Below, one piece after another: positions 23,231 to 34,782 of a DNA stretch of 64,000 bases. Numbering within the stretch: the stretch's first letter is position 1; each line of letters starts with the position of its first letter. The DNA comes from Linnemannia hyalina (lineage: Eukaryota; Mortierellomycota; Mortierellomycetes; Mortierellales; Mortierellaceae), in assembly GCA_019671135.1 (NCBI GenBank), contig JAHRHY010000003.1, positions 1,550,001 through 1,614,000 on the forward strand. The letters run 5' to 3'. Both the position numbers and the translations under genes were made by a program. The notes beneath the pieces are model-generated. The model ran no database searches. It was given only the letters and a program-made list of their open reading frames with translations, and was not told the origin of the DNA.

Positions 23231-24243
23231 TACGACCGAGAGCATCAAAATTATCCAAGGAGTCCTCCCGCCTGTGCCTGCGCATAGTTAACAGACAGCC
23301 CACAATTACTTTATACCCATTGCTACGTTAAGCACAAATAATAATAGCATTCTTATTCACGGAGGCAACTCCTTTGTCGACGCGCTCTGAAAGCGAAAAG
23401 AACTCCTTCCTCGTACCTCCCCTTTCTGTGTCGTTTTTTTGTATTGTTCTGGCTCGTAACAGGACAACGTAGACTAGCTAGCCCCCCGATATATAGCAAA
23501 AAGAACAAAAAATGAAGGAGTTCCCAGGCCGTCTCCTCATCCTCGCTCTCAAATTTTGTGTTTTGTAACGTGGTCCGTGAGGTCCTGTTTGTCCTTCTAA
23601 CTTCTTTTCGCAGAGCGAGCTTCATCCCCGTCTTCTTTTTACTATTGTCGCCTCCTTTTTCTCAATATCCTGGAATAAAATTTTACATGGACGGACAAGG
23701 ATCAAACGGCTTCAATGTGCATTTTTTTATGCCTCCAGACATACTGTGTATTCGTCTCGTGTCCATTTCATTGTCTCTCCCTTCTCCCCACCACGAAGCT
23801 GCCTCACTCTTCCTTATTCAAGGAGCGATCCCTTGTATTTGTCTCGCCTGTGTAGCTCACACGATCAAAAAAGATAATCGACACAACAAGTGTCAAGTGA
23901 TAAAAAAAGGGGGATGAAGAGACATGAAGAACAATAACCAAACGAGCTCTCCTAGTTTTCTGTTTGTTTTGCCCCAGTTGCTCAGACATGATCTTTCAAG
24001 GTTCCTTCTTGCATTCTGGACAACTTGTCCTGGCTGCTCAGCTCCACGTCCAATCCTTTTGTCCTTCGTCGACGAGCTTATTGCCGATATTGGTCATCGT
24101 TCCCGCCTTCTTCGCTCTTTGTTTTTTTCTTTCTTTTCTTTGCTCCTTTCTTCGCTATCACACTCTCGTTCATTTTTATTTCTCCCATCCCACCATCCCA
24201 CCATCCCACCATTGCACAAACGACAAATTTATAGTTTTCATCC
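23231..24243. other. Intergenic: promoter of DUF202 gene
   Basis: No gene recognised. Near the right end are (CCCACCAT)n-type repeats at about 24184-24211 and CT-rich leader sequence preceding ATG 24244. Confidence 0.4.
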
Positions 24244-26181
24244 ATGCATTCCTCAGGCACCACCCCATTTCAGGATCGAAATGCCAGCACTAGTCCCAAC
24301 AACATCAGACAAAGCGAAGGTCTTTCGCGCAGGAGTACCAACCCGTTCGCCTCTTGGATGGACCCCATTGACCTGGATCTTGATCCTTTCAACGACCCTT
24401 CATCACAATCTCAGCCCCATCTACAACAACACCAGCACCACCGCTACGACATACACCAACAACAGCAAAGTACAGCTGGATTGTCCGAATTGCCCCCTCC
24501 TCTTTTCCCTTCCTTTCACATTTCTGGTCCCACTTCGATCGATACTCCATCGCAGGTCAACTCATCCCCGCCGACACTAGCCATTACTCGCGAAAGGTCT
24601 GACCTTCAGCAACAACATCATCATCGCACCTACACACCTCCTTCCTTGCACATGCCTACACCTCCCATGCCTGCAGCCGGGTCTTCTTTTAACTCACCGT
24701 ATGCCTCCACACCTCCAAGCTCCAATGGGAATGGATCAACATCCCTCCCTTACACTCCTTACCAACCACCACCAATAAGGCAAGACGGCCTTACGTCTCA
24801 ACAAAGTCTGGTACTCAGGGACATTCGGTTGTTGGAGCCAGAGCCGGTCTCTCCCGGCGCCTCTACATTGGTAGGGTCGCCCATGACTCCTCGCGATAAC
24901 GGAAAGGGCCCCTTCTCGTGGCTCGGAAATTCAGGCGACCAGCCATCGAAAGATTCGCCTGAGGACCTTGCTCGCTCAGGTGGAGGCAACGTCGCATCAA
25001 CTTATCGACTGGGAGCCTTTGGAAGCAAGCGCAAGTCTATGTCAAACTCCAAGGGTGACCAGGATTTCACATCGTCGGTGGGGCCAGCCAGCGCAGCAAG
25101 GACACTAGGATACCACGACCAGTCCAGACGTGGAGCACCCCAGTTTTCTCCACGCCAGGGCCACCCCAACCAACAGCAGTCCGGGCCAGGCTGGGAACCT
25201 CACGTTTCGGTGTTTATGGATGAGATTTCCTTGGACAGCTTTGTGCCGTCAGACACACCGCCCAAGAAGAGCCACCATGGAGGACTTTACAACAAAGGAC
25301 GCAGTAGGGACGGTCGCGCTTCGCCAGCTAGCGATTTTGGCCGGTCGTCCAATACTAGTATGGTGACGCTACTGGCCCAGACAAACACCATGACCAACTC
25401 GAGCTCAACGACGTTGTTTGGAGGATTCATGTCAAAGTCCAAGAACCACAACAGTTTCAAGAAGCTGAATGATTCGCAGGAGGATTTGACCGTGGCCCAA
25501 CATCAGACGATCACGGTGTCCGCTGGAGGAAAGGCGTACTCCAAGAGACCCAAGGACAAGAAGGTTGGAAAGAAGGGAGGTGGGGGTGGGAAGGGAGGTA
25601 ACGGCGGTGATGGCGGTAACTCGGATCGAAAGGCCCTGTTCTCGAACGAGCGCACGCTGATCCACTGGATTAAGTTTGGAATCCTCCTCGGCGCCATGGC
25701 TCTGACGCTCTGCAATTTTGGACGGATTGGTTCGCTTGCATTCTATATCGGATCGTCGGTGTTGTTGCTGGCCATGACGACGCTGGGCTATGCTGTCTTG
25801 ACATTCCATTACCGCGACCGGTCGTTGAGTAGACGATTGAAGGTTGCAATGGCAAAGAAGAAGGCCAAGCGCAACAAGAAGGGTGGCCCAAATGCTGTTG
25901 ACCCCTCGACGCTGATTGCGGAAGAGGTTTGTTACTATGATCGGAAGGGACCGACCATTGTCTGCTGTGTTCTTATCTTTGTCTGCAGCATCAATTTTTA
26001 TCGTAAGTGTTGTTTGTGCCTTGTCTTTGTTTGCTCTCTTGCGTCGCTGGTAAACCTGATAATCGATCTAACGCGATAACAAATTGCCTCACCTTGTTCT
26101 CATTTCATAGTGAGTATGGCGAATGGAGCGACGGTGAACGGTGGTGGGGGGTTGAGTTACTTCCACGTTAACGATTTTTAA
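24244..26181 (+). CDS. DUF202 / VTC1-like three-helix membrane protein with long disordered N-terminus
   Basis: Two exons, 24244-26002 and 26111-26181, give 609 residues. Residues 1 to about 460 are disordered (P, S, Q, H), with a polybasic/glycine stretch (KKVGKKGGGGGKGG). The C-terminus is a DUF202 domain: ALFSNERTLIHWIKFGILLG (helix 1 from about 470), a second helix (YIGSSVLLLAMTTLGYAVL) and, after a K-rich loop, the third (GPTIVCCVLIFVCSINFY-L across the intron). 'NERTxxxWxxF' is the hallmark also found in Vtc1 and in the membrane part of Vtc2-4, the vacuolar polyphosphate polymerase complex. There is no SPX or tunnel catalytic domain here, so it is not a polymerase by itself. A role in vacuolar or acidocalcisome phosphate handling is inference from the family. 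Start choice is moderately sure. Confidence 0.8.
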
Positions 26182-27755
26182 TATCAGTATCCACTTTATG
26201 TACTTCGCACATATGCATCCCATTTCCTACTTTTTTCTCTCTCAATTGTATGCACCTTCACCCACTTTTCTACAACCATTTCACTCGCATATCGTCTTTT
26301 ATGTTACCGCCATTAGCAAAGGAACGCCTACCTTCTTTCCATTAGACTTTTTTTTGCATCACACTTATTGTAGTCAATTCACTCTCTGTCCTTACCGCTT
26401 CTTTTTCGTGTCAGTTCTAATGCAACTTACAAAGAATACAACCGATGACAGAAAATGTACAAGAAAGAGAAAAAAACTATCGTCCTCCTTGATTTATTTT
26501 TTTCGTTTGTTTGTTTGTGTTTAATTCTGACAAATGTGCAATGAGAGTTTTGGCCTTGGTCCATGCATTTTCCAAATGCCGCTCTGACAAAGATCTGTGC
26601 CCCCTTCTCTCTCTTTGGACACGTGTAGTTGGGCACAAGACAGGGCAGGCGGGACAGAGGAGACAACTCAACAGTCAGTCGACCAGCCAAGCAACCAAAC
26701 AGCCAACCAAAGAGAGCCTTTGTTACCCTGGACTCGAGACGTTGTCTTTTTCGGGAGTGGTGAAAATGGGAAAGGCGCCTTTTATTGAGTTGTTTGCTCT
26801 TTGCCACCCCTTCCCCCCGCTGCTTCTTCTTCTCACTCCCAAACTCTTTCTCTCACTCTTTTCTTCTCTTATCACTTTTACTTTGTCTCTCGGTCTCTCT
26901 CCACACCCATTCTCACATACATTTTTCTCCACTCTCACGCGCTCACCGTTCACGTTCACGTTTTTCCTTGTTTCACTTTACACAACCTTTGCTGCATTCG
27001 GCATAACCGACATTGGGATTCTTTGCATTCGACTATTCATGCTACCCTATTCCATTGATTTCTCATCATCCATTCTTTTGTCATCTTCTTTCCCTTTTCT
27101 ACCCAAAAACCCCAATCTTTCACCAAACAACGTAGGTAACAAAGAAAGAGATTTCTTGGCATACAACCGTCATTGTGCACACAGCCTCCAAATACTCTTC
27201 AAGGCCCGCCGCAGCAAGAAGCTGCAGCGTGTTTGACGGATGACTCCATAGTCAATCAGTCTCACACCGCGACAGTTTATCAGCGAAATATCAGCGGTGG
27301 CAAAGTCAGAACCATCACAAAACGAAACTCCTATATGCCTGCGCCACTCTTCGCCCTCCCTGCGGTTTACACCTACTGCGGTGGATGTGATGGCAGAATG
27401 AAAGAAACCATGCCCATGGCATGACAAGCAGCAAACTCATCGCTACTCAGCTCATTCAACAGCAACCACGGTCGGTTAACACTCTTTTTTTTGTCCCTTG
27501 ACCTTTTTCTTCTTTATCGTATTCAGGAGCCACTAGTGCGAGAACAAATCAAAAAGTGAATTATCTCTCTCCGTCGAATTTATTCAGCTCAGCAAAGTAA
27601 TCCTTTTCATCCAAGCCCAAGTCCGAGCCCATCAACACTCTCGCCTTTATCTCTTCACGTCTTTACACACTTAACGATCACGATCGCCAACAACACATCC
27701 CGATACAACACCCATAGACACCACCTCACCCCACACAACAAACACATCCATCAGA
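26182..27755. other. Intergenic between DUF202 gene and HotDog gene
   Basis: Pyrimidine-rich sequence with one 241-codon ORF of low-complexity composition that matches no family. No gene supported. Confidence 0.4.
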
Positions 27756-28679
27756 ATGAGTCCCGGTCTAGCACTAGTTGTCCTTGCAGCCATATTCTAC
27801 ATCACCGCCTACAATATGTTTATCCAAATGCTCACCCAACGACTCGGTGGATCTATACAGGACCCTCTACAACTCTGGGAGGCCCTACAGACCATCGGTC
27901 TCTTGCCCATTCGTACTCGAGCCTGGATCTTTTCGAAAATTGTCGGTCTCGCAAACCCTTATGCTAGCACGATCGATTTCCGGGTCACGGAACTGCGGAA
28001 AGGGAAAGCCTGTGGTGTCATGAAGGTAAGCCAAAGGGAAGAGTGGTAGCAGTCGTGGAGGGGAGAGATGTATGCATGGTGGATGGATGGTCTACTTGAA
28101 ACGAAAAAAGAAAAGAAATCAAAACAAACAAACGCATTGTGATTTAAGGGAGAGCGAATAACAATCGCTGACAAAATGAAAACATTATCTGTCCAACCAT
28201 TCACCTTGAGTAGCAATCAAAGATCAACTCGAACCCCTTTCAACGGGTCCACGAGGCTGCACTCATCACCTTTGGCGAGACCGTAGGAAGCCTTGCCTTT
28301 CTGACCCTCCTCAACCATACCACCGACATTGCCGTCCTCACCAACATCAACGCCGACGTAAGTTTCCTTTATCTTCTTCATTACTTGTTCTTTCGTCCAT
28401 CCATGTAAACTAACTTTCTTCCTTGTTCACATATACCGATGCTGCCTGCTACTCATCTATAACCTGCAACAATAGTACGTCAAAGTGTCAAGAGGACTAC
28501 TAACGGCAAGCTCAGTCATCCCTCCCATCAAGGACAGGGATGCCACAGAACTGATAACCCGCGTCCTCGTCAAGAATGCATCCTTCGAAACCGTCGCCCA
28601 ACTCACCCTGACCTGGAAGGTTGACCTTCTAGGCACTTCTCATACCCATACCATCCCTGCTGCCATACCTTCTAAATGA
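27756..28679 (+). CDS. DUF4442 HotDog-fold thioesterase-like protein, N-terminal membrane anchor
   Basis: Three phase-0 exons, 27756-28025, 28214-28357 and 28476-28679, give 205 residues. The N-terminus is a hydrophobic signal anchor (LALVVLAAIFYITAYNMF). The body follows the DUF4442 pattern of HotDog proteins: substrate-side strand (NPYASTIDFRVTELRKGKACGVMK), then the central helix HEAALITFGETVGSLAFL preceded by the expected N/P-F-x-x-VHE context. After that come INADYVKVSRGLLTASSVI and strands TRVLVKNAS and AQLTLTWKVDLLG. HotDog enzymes hydrolyse acyl-CoA or acyl-ACP thioesters. DUF4442 members are mostly uncharacterised, and the catalytic residue cannot be assigned with certainty (E of FGETVG is the candidate). 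Probable location is the ER or mitochondrial outer membrane, facing the cytosol (inference). Confidence 0.78.
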
Positions 28680-28988
28680 TCTAAATACCATTGAACAATT
28701 CAATAAACAAAAGACGCATCGAATTCTCTGTCCCTCCACCAGTCTGATGCTCCGATGTAACAGTGCATGCACCACCACCCTCAACTCCCAGAGTCCTCCT
28801 CGTAGGCAAAGCGAAATGACGTTACCATCATCCGTCATTGCTTTCCCATGAGCCATTACAGCCACCCGAACGTTTCATCACTTTCCCATAACACCCATGG
28901 TTAGAACCATAGAAGCAAAGAGAGGTATATTTTTATTACGATGGACAATGACAAAAAATTAAATATAAATATGAAGGATGAAAAATGC
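28680..28988. other. Convergent spacer between HotDog gene and Ca2+/H+ exchanger
   Basis: 3' flanks only; a CAATAAAC element at about 28700 may serve as poly(A) signal for the + strand gene. Confidence 0.4.
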
Positions 28989-31136
28989 TTATTGACCAGC
29001 AACGGCCTGAGCGATAGCCTTCGCAGCTTGACTAGTAACAGTAGCGCTGACGGGGTCTGGGAGGTAGTAGATGGCAATGGCAACGATGACATAGGTGCTC
29101 AGCAACATGATACCCTCGAGCCAGTTGGACTCTCCGTCCTGGATCAAGTAGTTGACAATCAGGACAGAGATAAACATGACACTAGTTTCGAAGATACCAA
29201 AGAACAAGTCCATGTCCTTGCCTGCACCCCAACCGATGATGACCATTAAGGGACTGACAAAGAGAGCAATTTGCATCGACGAGCCGATGGCGACACCAAT
29301 AGCAAGATCCATCTTGTTCTTCATCGCGACAGTGACGGCGGTGACGTGCTCGGCAGCGTTACCAACAATGGGCAGCAGGATCAAACCGATAAAGGTGTGC
29401 GTCAGGCCCCAGGAATTGGACAATCCCTCGATGGATCCGACCAGAGACTCTGCACAGAGAGCGACAAGGACAGTAATACCGAGCAAGAGGACGATGCCCA
29501 ACCAGAGAGGGATAAGTGGGACTTCCTGCTCCTCGTCAGACTCGGTAGCGTAAAGGTGCTCGTGGGTCTTGAGCTGGAACCAGAGGTAGAGGACGTAGAC
29601 AAACAAAAGGACAATGGCTGTACCATGGGACAGGTTTTTGACATCGGGGTGGGCAATTGACTCGGAGGCGGTGGCAATGAAAGCGGCAGGGATCAGGAGG
29701 GACATGCAGGACAGGGCCAAAAGCGAAGCAGAAGTCTGGGCAGCAGTCTGGTTGAATGTCTGGCTCTTGTACTTGTAACCACCAGCGAGGAAGCAGAATC
29801 CGAGAACCTGAAGTTATTCAATATAGACGGAACACGACAAAATGTGGCGTTAGCAAAAGGCAATAAACTTCTCCAAACATTCAAAACTAGGCACGCGTAA
29901 TTTCAATCTGTCTCAGCCCCAGCCTCAGCCCACTTACAAGCAACAAGTTGGAGAGAATGGAACCAATGATGGAAGCTTTAACGACCTCAATCTTGTTATC
30001 CACAAGCGCAATGATGGAGAGGATAAGTTCGACAGCATTTCCAAAGGAAGCGTTCAGCAGAGCTCCAAGGTTCTAATAATATGAAACGAGATATATGGAT
30101 ATAGCGCGTGAGCAAAGTCATCTTTAAATAATACAGCGACCAATGTTTGCAGCTGCTTGAGCATCTGCCAGGGTCATGTTTTTTAAAATGAAAAGAGGAG
30201 TGATATATCACAATCAAGAGTGCAGAAAGTGCAGAGAGTGCATTGCATACCTCGCCAAGTCTCAATGAGACCTCTTCGGTAATGAAGCCAAGGACTATTG
30301 TCGTAGATGAGGTCGAAGGACGAGTTTGAGGCGAGGGGCGGAAGAAGAGGATGGAGACGAAGAAGAAGGTTAGTCATGCTCAATTGGAGTGCTCAAGTCT
30401 GAGAGCAATTGTTATTGTTTTTGCTACTGAGTCTTGATCGCGCGGTCACTTATCGGTCCAAAATCGTCTTGTGCAACTGAGGCGAAGTGTAAACCAGTCC
30501 AGCCAGCAACATATGCCGCCGACGCCGCCTCTCTCTTCCCTTGGCAAGCAAGGGTCGCGGCACGGAGGGCAAGGGGCAAAGGAGAGACAGATGGTGACAG
30601 CCTGTATTCCCCATCATTTCCTGCGGATAATTTGGCCCTTCCCGTCAATTGATTATTTTCCCAACGATTCCCCGGTCAGACTGGTAAAAAAAATAATGAG
30701 GATGGTTGAACTTACGCTTAGCCAAGGGAATGATAGCAATGAAGTTGAGAACGAAGACAAGGACATCGGACCAGCCGACGTGGCCGGAAGCGATGCCAAA
30801 AGGGATAAAAATGAGAAGGATATTAATCTTGGAGGAGAAGAGGACGAGCTTGAGGCATTGGAATATGGTCAAGGGTTTGGGCTGTCCGCCGTTCTCGGAG
30901 CCAAGGATGGAGTCGCCGCGGATGAAGGAAGGGGGCAGTGAGTCTCTGTTGAGGCGGGCAGAGCGGATGGTGACCCTTTTTTCGGGGTTGGTCGAGATAG
31001 GGACGTCGTTGGTGCAACGGTTACTCATGGTGCTCTTGACGGAGCCAGCTCGCTGGAGAGGGACGTCCTTAATGGAGGGAGGTGGGGAGGTGGTTTGGGC
31101 CGCTTGACCGGCGTTTGTGTGGGTGGTGTTCTCCAT
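28989..31136 (-). CDS. VCX1: Vacuolar Ca2+/H+ exchanger (CAX family, Vcx1-like)
   Basis: Four exons, 31136-30716, 30294-30251, 30072-29938 and 29807-28989, give 472 residues. After a cytosolic N-terminus of about 90 residues come paired hydrophobic spans carrying both CAX signature repeats: [17 protein letters not shown] (alpha-1) and [17 protein letters not shown] (alpha-2). Their GNAxE glutamates coordinate Ca2+. The acidic loop between the halves (ATESDEEQE) is typical of this family. Exon 2 is only 44 nt and encodes [16 protein letters not shown] proteins use the vacuolar proton gradient to load Ca2+ into vacuoles, lowering cytosolic Ca2+ after signalling. The N-terminal region (ERRVTIRS-like [11 protein letters not shown]) could be autoinhibitory, as in plant CAX, which is inference. 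Confidence 0.94.
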
Positions 31137-33402
31137 GGGGGATTGCGGATGTGAGTTACGAGTAAATGAAGGGTGGAGAGAGGGAGGAGATGAGGAATGA
31201 GAAAGAAAAAAAAAAAAGAGAAAAAAAGGTAAAGGAGGTGGGCAGATGGACAGGAAGAGTGAAGAGGAGAAAGTTTTAGGAGAAACAAGGGACGATTTTG
31301 CTTTATCAGGACAAGTTAGACTGGGTGGAATGAGTGAGAAAAAGGTTATTGTCGCCCAAGTCAAAAAGTCCAGGTGCCCAAAATATTATGAAGTAAGGAG
31401 CTAAACTGCTAATAGTATTACAGTGAATGAAATAGGACTATAGTAGCTTAGGAGGCTTTTTCTGAACAAAGGCAATGAATGAAAACGAAGAAGGACAGGG
31501 GCAATTATGTACACTATCGGGCAAGGATGGAAATGCAATGATGGTGGGATGGGGGAAGAAAAAAAGGAAGAGAACAAAAGTGTTTTCGCTTTCGCTCTTA
31601 ATGTGTTTTATCACTCATTCTTCGTCTCTTACTGTTGACCTTTTCCTTTTGCTTTGCCATTTTCCTTTTGTTGGCTTGTTGTGTGGCGAGTCTGTGTGAG
31701 CAAAACAAAGCCAACACACTCAACAACTTAACAGCACTCTTTTCTTAGAAACGATAACCCTGCTGCTTGAACAGCCCCGACTCTCTCCCTTCACATTCTT
31801 CACACTTTAGCACTCTTGCCGCGGCGGGAAAAAGTGACTCCCGCTCTGAGGTATGCAACTTGTTTTCTATTATTTATATTTCTCTTGGCTGTCCAGGTTT
31901 CGAGGTGCCCCAACCTTGAAGTCTTCTACTTTCATCTGTTTGCCACATAAAGATATGAAGAGCAAAAATAAAACAACAAAACATCTCAGCGATGAACAAT
32001 TGCAGTTCTTCCTATAACATACCGGGGTTCGATGGCATTTTTTGTTATTTCCTTTTTTTTTATTTATTGTGCACTCCTTTGTTGTTGTTGAGCGGTTGCG
32101 GGCGAATACCCGCCAAGTAGATGCTCTTTCTGGTCCCATGAGTGGAAGGACACTCGTTTTTGCAATGCATAAGCAGCTTCGTTCAGTGGTGCAGAGGTTC
32201 ACAAAAAGGCAGGGACTGATCCAGGGGATTACTCCAATTTCCATTGTAAACTGTACTGGTTGGACAACAGCACCAAAAAACCACGCACCCAGACCTGATT
32301 GATTGAGTGGCCGCTTCCTTTCTTTCTTTTTTTTTCTTCTCAAAGTCAGTCCACACGGGCACAGAATTGTCCTCTTCAGTCCAAACTTGTCCCTGCTCAC
32401 CACCCAATTTCGCATATTCGGACGTCGAAACTCCAAAAAGGGTCGAGGCCGTTCCAGTGCGATATCATCATGCTCTTGTACTGTACAGTACCACTTTTTC
32501 CGATGGACGAACAGCAGAGGCGGAGAGAGCGGCTGAGGGCCGACAAACTCTGTTCTTTTTTTTTAGCATTGGCAAATAAAAAGAAGCTTCCCTTCATTCT
32601 TTTTTGCTTGTGGTTATGTTATTAGCTCCATGATCTTTTGGACTATTGGGCTCTGTATCAATGTTGGACAGGTGCTTTTTGCCATCCGAGTGGACAACAT
32701 ACGCATTCAAGCACACATGAAAAGCATGCTGCTTCCATTTCCATTTCCAACTCCAAATACAACAGCCTGCGACACTCCCCTTTATATGCGCACACCGCCA
32801 CGCTTGTGTCGACTTCAACTTCGCACCGCCACGAGCCTTCCCACTCCGCCTCATCTTTGTGCCGGGGCTGGGCATTCTTTTTTTCCTTTCCAAGTGAAAC
32901 GTCATATCGTTATTTCCTATCAATGATAATTTTTTTTAGGTTTGGTGAAATGATTTACTGTTGCACAAAAGCATCATCGCTTGCTTTTCAACCAGACGAA
33001 GATCGAGGGGCGCCTTTCACTGACATCATTTTCATCCCTAGGGTGCCCACTGCTCTCTGAACCATTACCATGACCATCATCATCGTCGCCACTAATATAT
33101 CCTTTGGCTCTTCGTAATGATGGTTGTGGGGTTCATGAAAACAACCAACCATCATAATGACGACACGTATTTGCCGTATAGCATTACCACCATCCTCGTA
33201 CAGTTCAGTAATGGTGTTGGGACATGGTGCCATACACAGTTATCCTTGCATTATCACATTACGACAAAAGATGTCATCTTTTCCCTCCCTTCCCCAAAGA
33301 CGACGGCAAGACCTGACGCGGGTAACAGGGTATACCAGGGTGAGTGAAAGAGTGGAATCATCAAGCTTCACTTCGCAACCTCAGGAACCAATTTTTTTCT
33401 GA

Positions 33403-33410
33403 TATAAAAA
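33403..33410 (+). promoter_or_regulatory. TATA box of the His-rich repeat gene
   Basis: TATAAAAA about 100 bases before ATG 33505, within GATATAAAAAGGCC. This is one of the few clear TATA boxes in the window and fits a strongly or inducibly expressed gene. Confidence 0.65.
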
Positions 33411-33462
33411 GGCCTACATTGCCCTTCACTTTCTCATCATTAAACCTACACACACTCTCTCT

Positions 33463-33492
33463 CAACAACAACAACAACAACAACAACAACAA
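33463..33492 (+). repeat. (CAA)10 in 5' leader
   Basis: Ten CAA units ending 12 bases before the start codon. An unstructured CAA leader of this kind can favour efficient translation. Confidence 0.9.
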
Positions 33493-33504
33493 CTTCTTTC
33501 CAAC

Positions 33505-34596
33505 ATGACCCATAACACCAACGCTCCTGCCTACAACAACAACGTCTCTGCCGACAAGCCCTCGACCGTCGAGCAAATCAAGGAGAAGGCTTCTGCCGTC
33601 CTCGGCAAGATCACCGGCAAGCACCACACCGACGATACCCATGCCCATGATCATCATCACGACAACAAGGCTCATCCCCTTCATGACAACAACGCCGTCC
33701 ATACCACCGGCGCTCACACCACCGGTACCCACACCGGCCCCGTTGGTGCCCAGACCGGCGCAGTCCCTACCGCCACCCATTCAACCGGAGCTGGCATCAC
33801 CTCTGGCGGTAACAATGCCCCACCCACCGCTGCCTACGGTACCCACGACATTCACGATACTCACGTCCCCCATGGCACCCACGGCACTCAAGTCCCCTAC
33901 GGCTCTCAGGTTCCCCGCGGCACCGGTGTTACCGGCGCCGCTGGTACTCAGCCCCTGAACAACCAGAACAACCAGAACAACCACCCCACTGGTCACGTCA
34001 ACGACGGCACCCACGGCACTCAAGTTCCCTACGGCTCTCAGGTTCCCCACGGCACCGGTCTTATCGGCACCGCTGGTACTCAGCCCCTGAACAACCAAAA
34101 CAACCAGAGCAACCACCCCACTGGTCACGTCAACGACGGCACCCACGGCACTCAAGTTCCCTACGGCTCTCAGGTTCCCCACGGCACCGGTCTTATCGGC
34201 ACCGCTGGTACTCAGCCCCTGAACAACCAAAACAACCAGAGCAACCACCCCGCTGGTCACGTCAACGACGGCACCACTACTGGACGTATCCAAAACAACC
34301 ACCGCGCCTTGGACTCCACTACCGCCGTCACTGCCGATACCAGGAACGAAATCGCTCAAGTCGCCAACGCCGCCTACCGCCACCCCGAGAAGGTCGACCA
34401 AGCCGTCGACGCCGCAACCACAAACTTGGTCGGACGCCAGTCCAACAGTCAGACTGCTAACGCTGAAGCCGCAAATGTCATTACCAACAACCCCAACAAG
34501 GCTGAAACCTTTGTCAAGGATGTCACCTCGCGTTTGGTCGGACAGTCCAATGATCCCAGCAACTTGGAGGCTACCCATATCAAGCCTACCATGTAA
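33505..34596 (+). CDS. Histidine-rich hydrophilic protein with 44-residue tandem repeats
   Basis: Single exon, 363 residues, almost no hydrophobic segment. The N-terminus has a short charged amphipathic helix (STVEQIKEKASAVLGKITGK), resembling small stress-response or LEA-like helices. A His/Asp/Thr-rich part (HAHDHHHDNKAHPLHD) follows, then three 44-residue repeats (TQVPYGSQVPHGTGL ... LNNQNNQSNHP). A helical C-terminal domain (TRNEIAQVANAAYRHPEKVD and NPNKAETFVKDVTSRLVG) ends the protein. Codons are almost exclusively C-ending, and with the TATA box and CAA leader this points to very high expression. His clusters could bind metal ions. I recognise no orthologue; a role in stress, desiccation or metal buffering is only a hypothesis. 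Confidence 0.8.
   Translation: MTHNTNAPAYNNNVSADKPSTVEQIKEKASAVLGKITGKHHTDDTHAHDHHHDNKAHPLHDNNAVHTTGAHTTGTHTGPVGAQTGAVPTATHSTGAGITSGGNNAPPTAAYGTHDIHDTHVPHGTHGTQVPYGSQVPRGTGVTGAAGTQPLNNQNNQNNHPTGHVNDGTHGTQVPYGSQVPHGTGLIGTAGTQPLNNQNNQSNHPTGHVNDGTHGTQVPYGSQVPHGTGLIGTAGTQPLNNQNNQSNHPAGHVNDGTTTGRIQNNHRALDSTTAVTADTRNEIAQVANAAYRHPEKVDQAVDAATTNLVGRQSNSQTANAEAANVITNNPNKAETFVKDVTSRLVGQSNDPSNLEATHIKPTM
33874..34269 (+). repeat. Three 132-bp in-frame tandem repeats
   Basis: Units 33874-34005, 34006-34137 and 34138-34269. Units 2 and 3 appear identical except for one A/G difference (T to A in HPTG/HPAG), so this duplication is recent. Unit 1 is more diverged. Confidence 0.92.
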
Positions 34597-34782
34597 ATAG
34601 TCTCCTATTCCATACCCTTGCCAATCTAACCACCACCAGTTAGTTTAGCACTTGTACCATAAGTTTAGTGAATAATATTGTCATTCATCTAAAAATCTTT
34701 CGTGTGTCTTTATTTGACGTTTCTTGCGAAGAAAAAAAGAGGAGGGGTATGGTAGAAACATGGGTATGGGTAAGGGTATGGT

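Larger units (their letters stand above)
31137..33504. other. Intergenic between exchanger and His-rich repeat gene
   Basis: 2.37 kb. The left part is the leader/promoter of the exchanger (A-rich, purine-rich on +). The right end holds the TATA box and (CAA)10 leader of the next gene. ORFs up to 188 codons in between show random composition. No gene recognised. Confidence 0.4.

Noticed and set aside
26511..27236. 241-codon ORF between the DUF202 and HotDog genes
   Set aside because: Leu/Ser/Phe-rich translation of pyrimidine-rich promoter DNA; no domain, no homology recognised.
31870..32436. 188-codon minus-strand ORF in the exchanger/His-rich intergenic region
   Set aside because: No recognisable motif, random composition and no supporting splice structure.
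33781..34578. 265-codon open frame antisense to the His-rich repeat gene
   Set aside because: It mirrors the repeat and strict C-ending codon bias of the sense gene, giving a Val/Gly/Ser-rich protein of no known family; no promoter of its own.
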